A stretch of DNA of 64,000 nucleotides from positions 8,112,207 to 8,176,206 of the forward strand of contig OZ037767.1 in NCBI GenBank assembly GCA_964035545.1. Reading direction: 5' to 3'. This stretch comes from Bugula neritina (Eukaryota > Bryozoa > Gymnolaemata > Cheilostomatida > Bugulidae). The notes beneath the pieces are model-generated. The model was given only the letters and a program-made list of their open reading frames with translations, searched no databases and was not told where the DNA came from. Numbering within the stretch: the stretch's first letter is position 1; each line of letters begins with the position of its first letter. The position numbers and the translations under genes were made by a program. Shown here in pieces: positions 60,847-64,000 of this stretch.

Positions 60847-63800
60847 AATTTATATTATCACCCGATCAAGCATTTACATTAATACATGTAACATTTACAC
60901 AATACTTTAAACTGAATACCCTTACTCTTCTGCCCTTTGACTATAAAATATATCCTGACTATATTTATTTGATATCTATTCGTACATGTGTAAAGACTAC
61001 AAAACAACATTGTTATTTTTCTTACTTCAGTTTATGACTATGTTATTTGCCGTTAGGTTAGATGAGAGCTTGGTTTTATTTTATATTTGACTTGCGTTTC
61101 AAATAGATTTTGTTGATATCAAAAATAGATTAACTCTGAGTATATTTATGCTTATTTAAAAAATCCTCATTTATTGTTCCGTCCAGTTTTTTGTGATTTA
61201 ACAGTCAAGTTACATTTCAATCCTCAATAAACAGTAATCTTGCTTTTAATTCAGTCTGTTCTCTTGTGCTACTGAATATTTTTATTGTACACCATATTGG
61301 TTGAAGCACAGATACGGCCGTCAAATAAAAGAAGTAGGAGTTGTTTCTTCTACGTAGTTATTCAATAAGGCTGTAAGCTGATATTGGTTACTATAATTTT
61401 TATGGCAAGTAAAATAAAAATAAACAGTTAGTTTAGTGGTTTATTTTGCAAATAAAAATATTACTCGATAATATTTTATGATCTTTCTAACCTGCAACAG
61501 TTCTACAACAGGTTGCTATTTGGTTCTGTAGTTGCTAAGTGATTTTACTAGCCCAGTCATATTTATACATGTTCAACTAACCACTGTACATGACCTTCAA
61601 CTGAAGTGCACATTTATTACAAGTATTGCTAAATGAACAGCTGAGCTAGACAATAGAAATGTCTAAATAATATATAAAACACTATGAAATAGGCTACAGT
61701 GCTCACTCTTTTCACCAAGATTACTATAGCCTATATGACTGCTGTTGAGTGGTGCATAGAAAATGTGCTAAGAGAACTAAATAAGTAGTATAAGAAGTGT
61801 TCAAGTTTAACAAGCATCATAGGTTTTAAAAAAAATTAATCTCTGTATTATATACAAAATAATCCACCAGAAAGAATCTTATTAGCTATAATTGATAACA
61901 AAACTGCATGTACTGATGTCATACCATGAATTATTACCAAAAGTTCATCAAAGCAAAGTACATGATACCTGCAACATGTACAATGCAACAGCACTATATG
62001 TATCATATGAATTTTACTGCCTCTTTAAATTGTGTATAACTCTACTTCAAACTATAGTGATTGCTACCTAACTAAACACCTAGTACTAGTTTCTTTGCAA
62101 CAGTAGTTAATTGCATAGTTATTTATAGAGTTTATAGAAATCGTCACCCCCTTAGCCCTGGTTTTTTTACAAGCTAAATAAATTTCTCAGGTGTAATAAA
62201 TTGTATTTAGAATGATAACATTATATTTGCGGTGAGGTGAAGAACCATCACATTTTTCTGATACATTATCAGCTCCTTTGAAGGCTGTGGTACTGGTCTG
62301 TGTTTACTTTTAATCATCAATAACAGAGTATGCTCTTATTTATCTTACCTGACTGTCAAGTGTTTACTCAGCATGTATTTTAATTATAATAGCATGCTTA
62401 GCACTTATAACAAAATCAATACAGGTAAAATCAAACTTGATTTCAAATCAAGCTTATATATAACTTTATTGATCTTCTCTTTGTTAGTGGCGCTGCTCTC
62501 ATAATTATTCTTTTTTAATATTGAGTGGTGCTTATAGAATTTTAATGAAAGTTTTTCGGCTTTGGTTTACCATTTTGTGAAAATAGGCGGTTTAAAAATT
62601 GTTCTGTAGTTGGGTTTAATTTACACAAAATAGCTTAGAATTTTTATATCTACTGTCCTATCACACTAAAGAAACATTTAATCTCTATTACAGGCAACGT
62701 AGTTCTCTCAACTTTATACGCCTAAAGTCACAATAAAAAAATTAGAAATCTATTAAAATATATATTTTGACTTTTGTAGATTTGACATTTTTATTTAAGG
62801 CTTGACTGATTTGGTGATATAATTTGGAATTTACTTAAAATTTAACCTGCTGAAAGCTCATTGCTAAAATCAAGTTTTTCGATGATTGCGAAAATAATAT
62901 ATTACTTGCTCATTAAATAAATTGTAACACTGCCCTGACCAAATCATAGCCATTCAATTCCTATATAACTCGGCTAAGTTGACATTACTTAGGAAATTAT
63001 TACAATGTAAAGCCTATACTGATTTAAGAGTGAACGAACTGGCCTTTTGTATATAATAGAGCAGACTGATGCTGTGATGTTACATGACAGGTAACTGATG
63101 ACTACTAGTAATGCATTAACTTAATAAATCTTATTGATTTTTTACTGAGCTAACACCAAGTTCCTAATAGGTCAGCATGCAATATGATAATTAGAAATTG
63201 ATCTTTTGACTTAGCGGCACTCCACTTTTCTCATTTGAAAAATTATTTTAGCTTATTCACTGGAAACGCATGGGACACTATATCTGATAAGTAAAAGCTG
63301 GTAAGTGGTAACTTGTTGAATGGTGAGCAATAAATTATTACGGTGAATGCCTCTTATGTATATGCCACCTGCACTGAATTATTCAATTGTACCTAAAATT
63401 TCAATGAAAGTTTTATTTTGGGACTGAAAGTCTTCAATGTAAGATGTTTTCTTTTATATAACTCCGTATCTGAAACTTGCGCAACTTCTCTTAAGTCTGC
63501 ATGTAACACACTTGTTTTGACTTTGCAGAGTTATGTACTGCTAAAACTTTAGATTCTGCTTCTGCCACTCCGTTCACTAAATTGAAAACTAACAGAATGA
63601 TTATTTTGTGATAACTCTGATTTTTTCTTTCCTCATACTTTCAACATACTTTCTTTAAAAACCTAAAAACACAGAGTAAAGGCATTTTAATCTAGCAAGT
63701 TTCTGTTTCAAAATGTAGGTTACCATAGCATTTGCTATCTTTAACTACAAGGAAAGGTATAGTAGCCTACTCAATTACCTCTAAATGCAATCTCACTTTT

Positions 63801-64000
63801 AGATGTTCTTCTGTTTTAGAAGCTAATCATTAGAATATAAAAAGGATTTTCCAGATAAATTTCCTGCCACAAAATAGTGAGTTGCCATTTTAGCTGTGCT
63901 GTTAGCAGAGTTGATATTTTCTCATGCAGTTGATTGGAGTGAGCATAGCACAACAATGTTGATATTGTGAAGGGTAGAATCACTGAAATAGAATATTTTC
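60847..64000. other. Spacer downstream of CEP164
   Basis: 3.15 kb of AT-rich sequence. I find no exon with coding character, no SINE or MITE copy of the families seen elsewhere in the window, and no long tandem repeat. Confidence 0.6.

Overview
The window is animal nuclear DNA. Genes are split into many short exons with GT-AG introns, the sequence is AT-rich, and introns and spacers carry microsatellites, SINEs and transposon remnants. Every recognisable gene is of animal type: a receptor tyrosine phosphatase, a SUMO E1 subunit and a centriolar distal-appendage protein. The domain mix (F-type-lectin-like domains on a receptor phosphatase, and a secreted plant-superfamily peroxidase) and the intron-rich AT-rich layout suggest a lophotrochozoan invertebrate such as a bryozoan or mollusc. 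The sequence alone does not fix the phylum.

Layout. 1-1555 is the 3' end of an LTR retrotransposon: end of the polyprotein, tandem repeats, polypurine tract and 3' LTR. 1789-2002 is a tRNA-derived SINE. 5132-30479 (+) is one 38-exon gene for a receptor-type protein tyrosine phosphatase of about 1795 aa. It has a signal peptide, three F5/8C or F-type-lectin-like domains, five FN3-like modules, a membrane-proximal segment with a furin-type site, one membrane span, an intact D1 phosphatase and a degenerate D2. 33159 to about 36320 (+) is a small beta-trefoil-like protein whose last exon is uncertain. 37065-39972 (+) is a 7-exon secreted heme peroxidase of the plant/fungal superfamily, 331 aa. 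40502-44002 (-) is SAE1, 8 exons, 359 aa. 46171-60694 (+) is CEP164, 23 exons, about 1257 aa, with the N-terminal WW domain, a long coiled coil and a conserved C-terminus. I see no gene in 60695-64000.

All exon models were read by eye by matching reading frame, splice consensus and intron phase. Each of the four main models closes in frame from ATG to stop. SAE1 and CEP164 are head to head across about 2.2 kb. SAE1 and the peroxidase are tail to tail across about 0.5 kb. The genes do not form a functional cluster: the phosphatase is a cell-surface adhesion/signalling receptor, the peroxidase is probably extracellular, SAE1 starts the SUMO pathway, and CEP164 works in ciliogenesis.

The most unusual points are the lectin-domain receptor phosphatase, the plant-type peroxidase in an animal genome, and two separate short tandem repeats that have copied a splice site (a 5' site copied four times in the phosphatase and a 3' site copied twice in CEP164). 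Three SINE copies with clear target-site duplications and a pair of hAT-like MITEs are also worth following.
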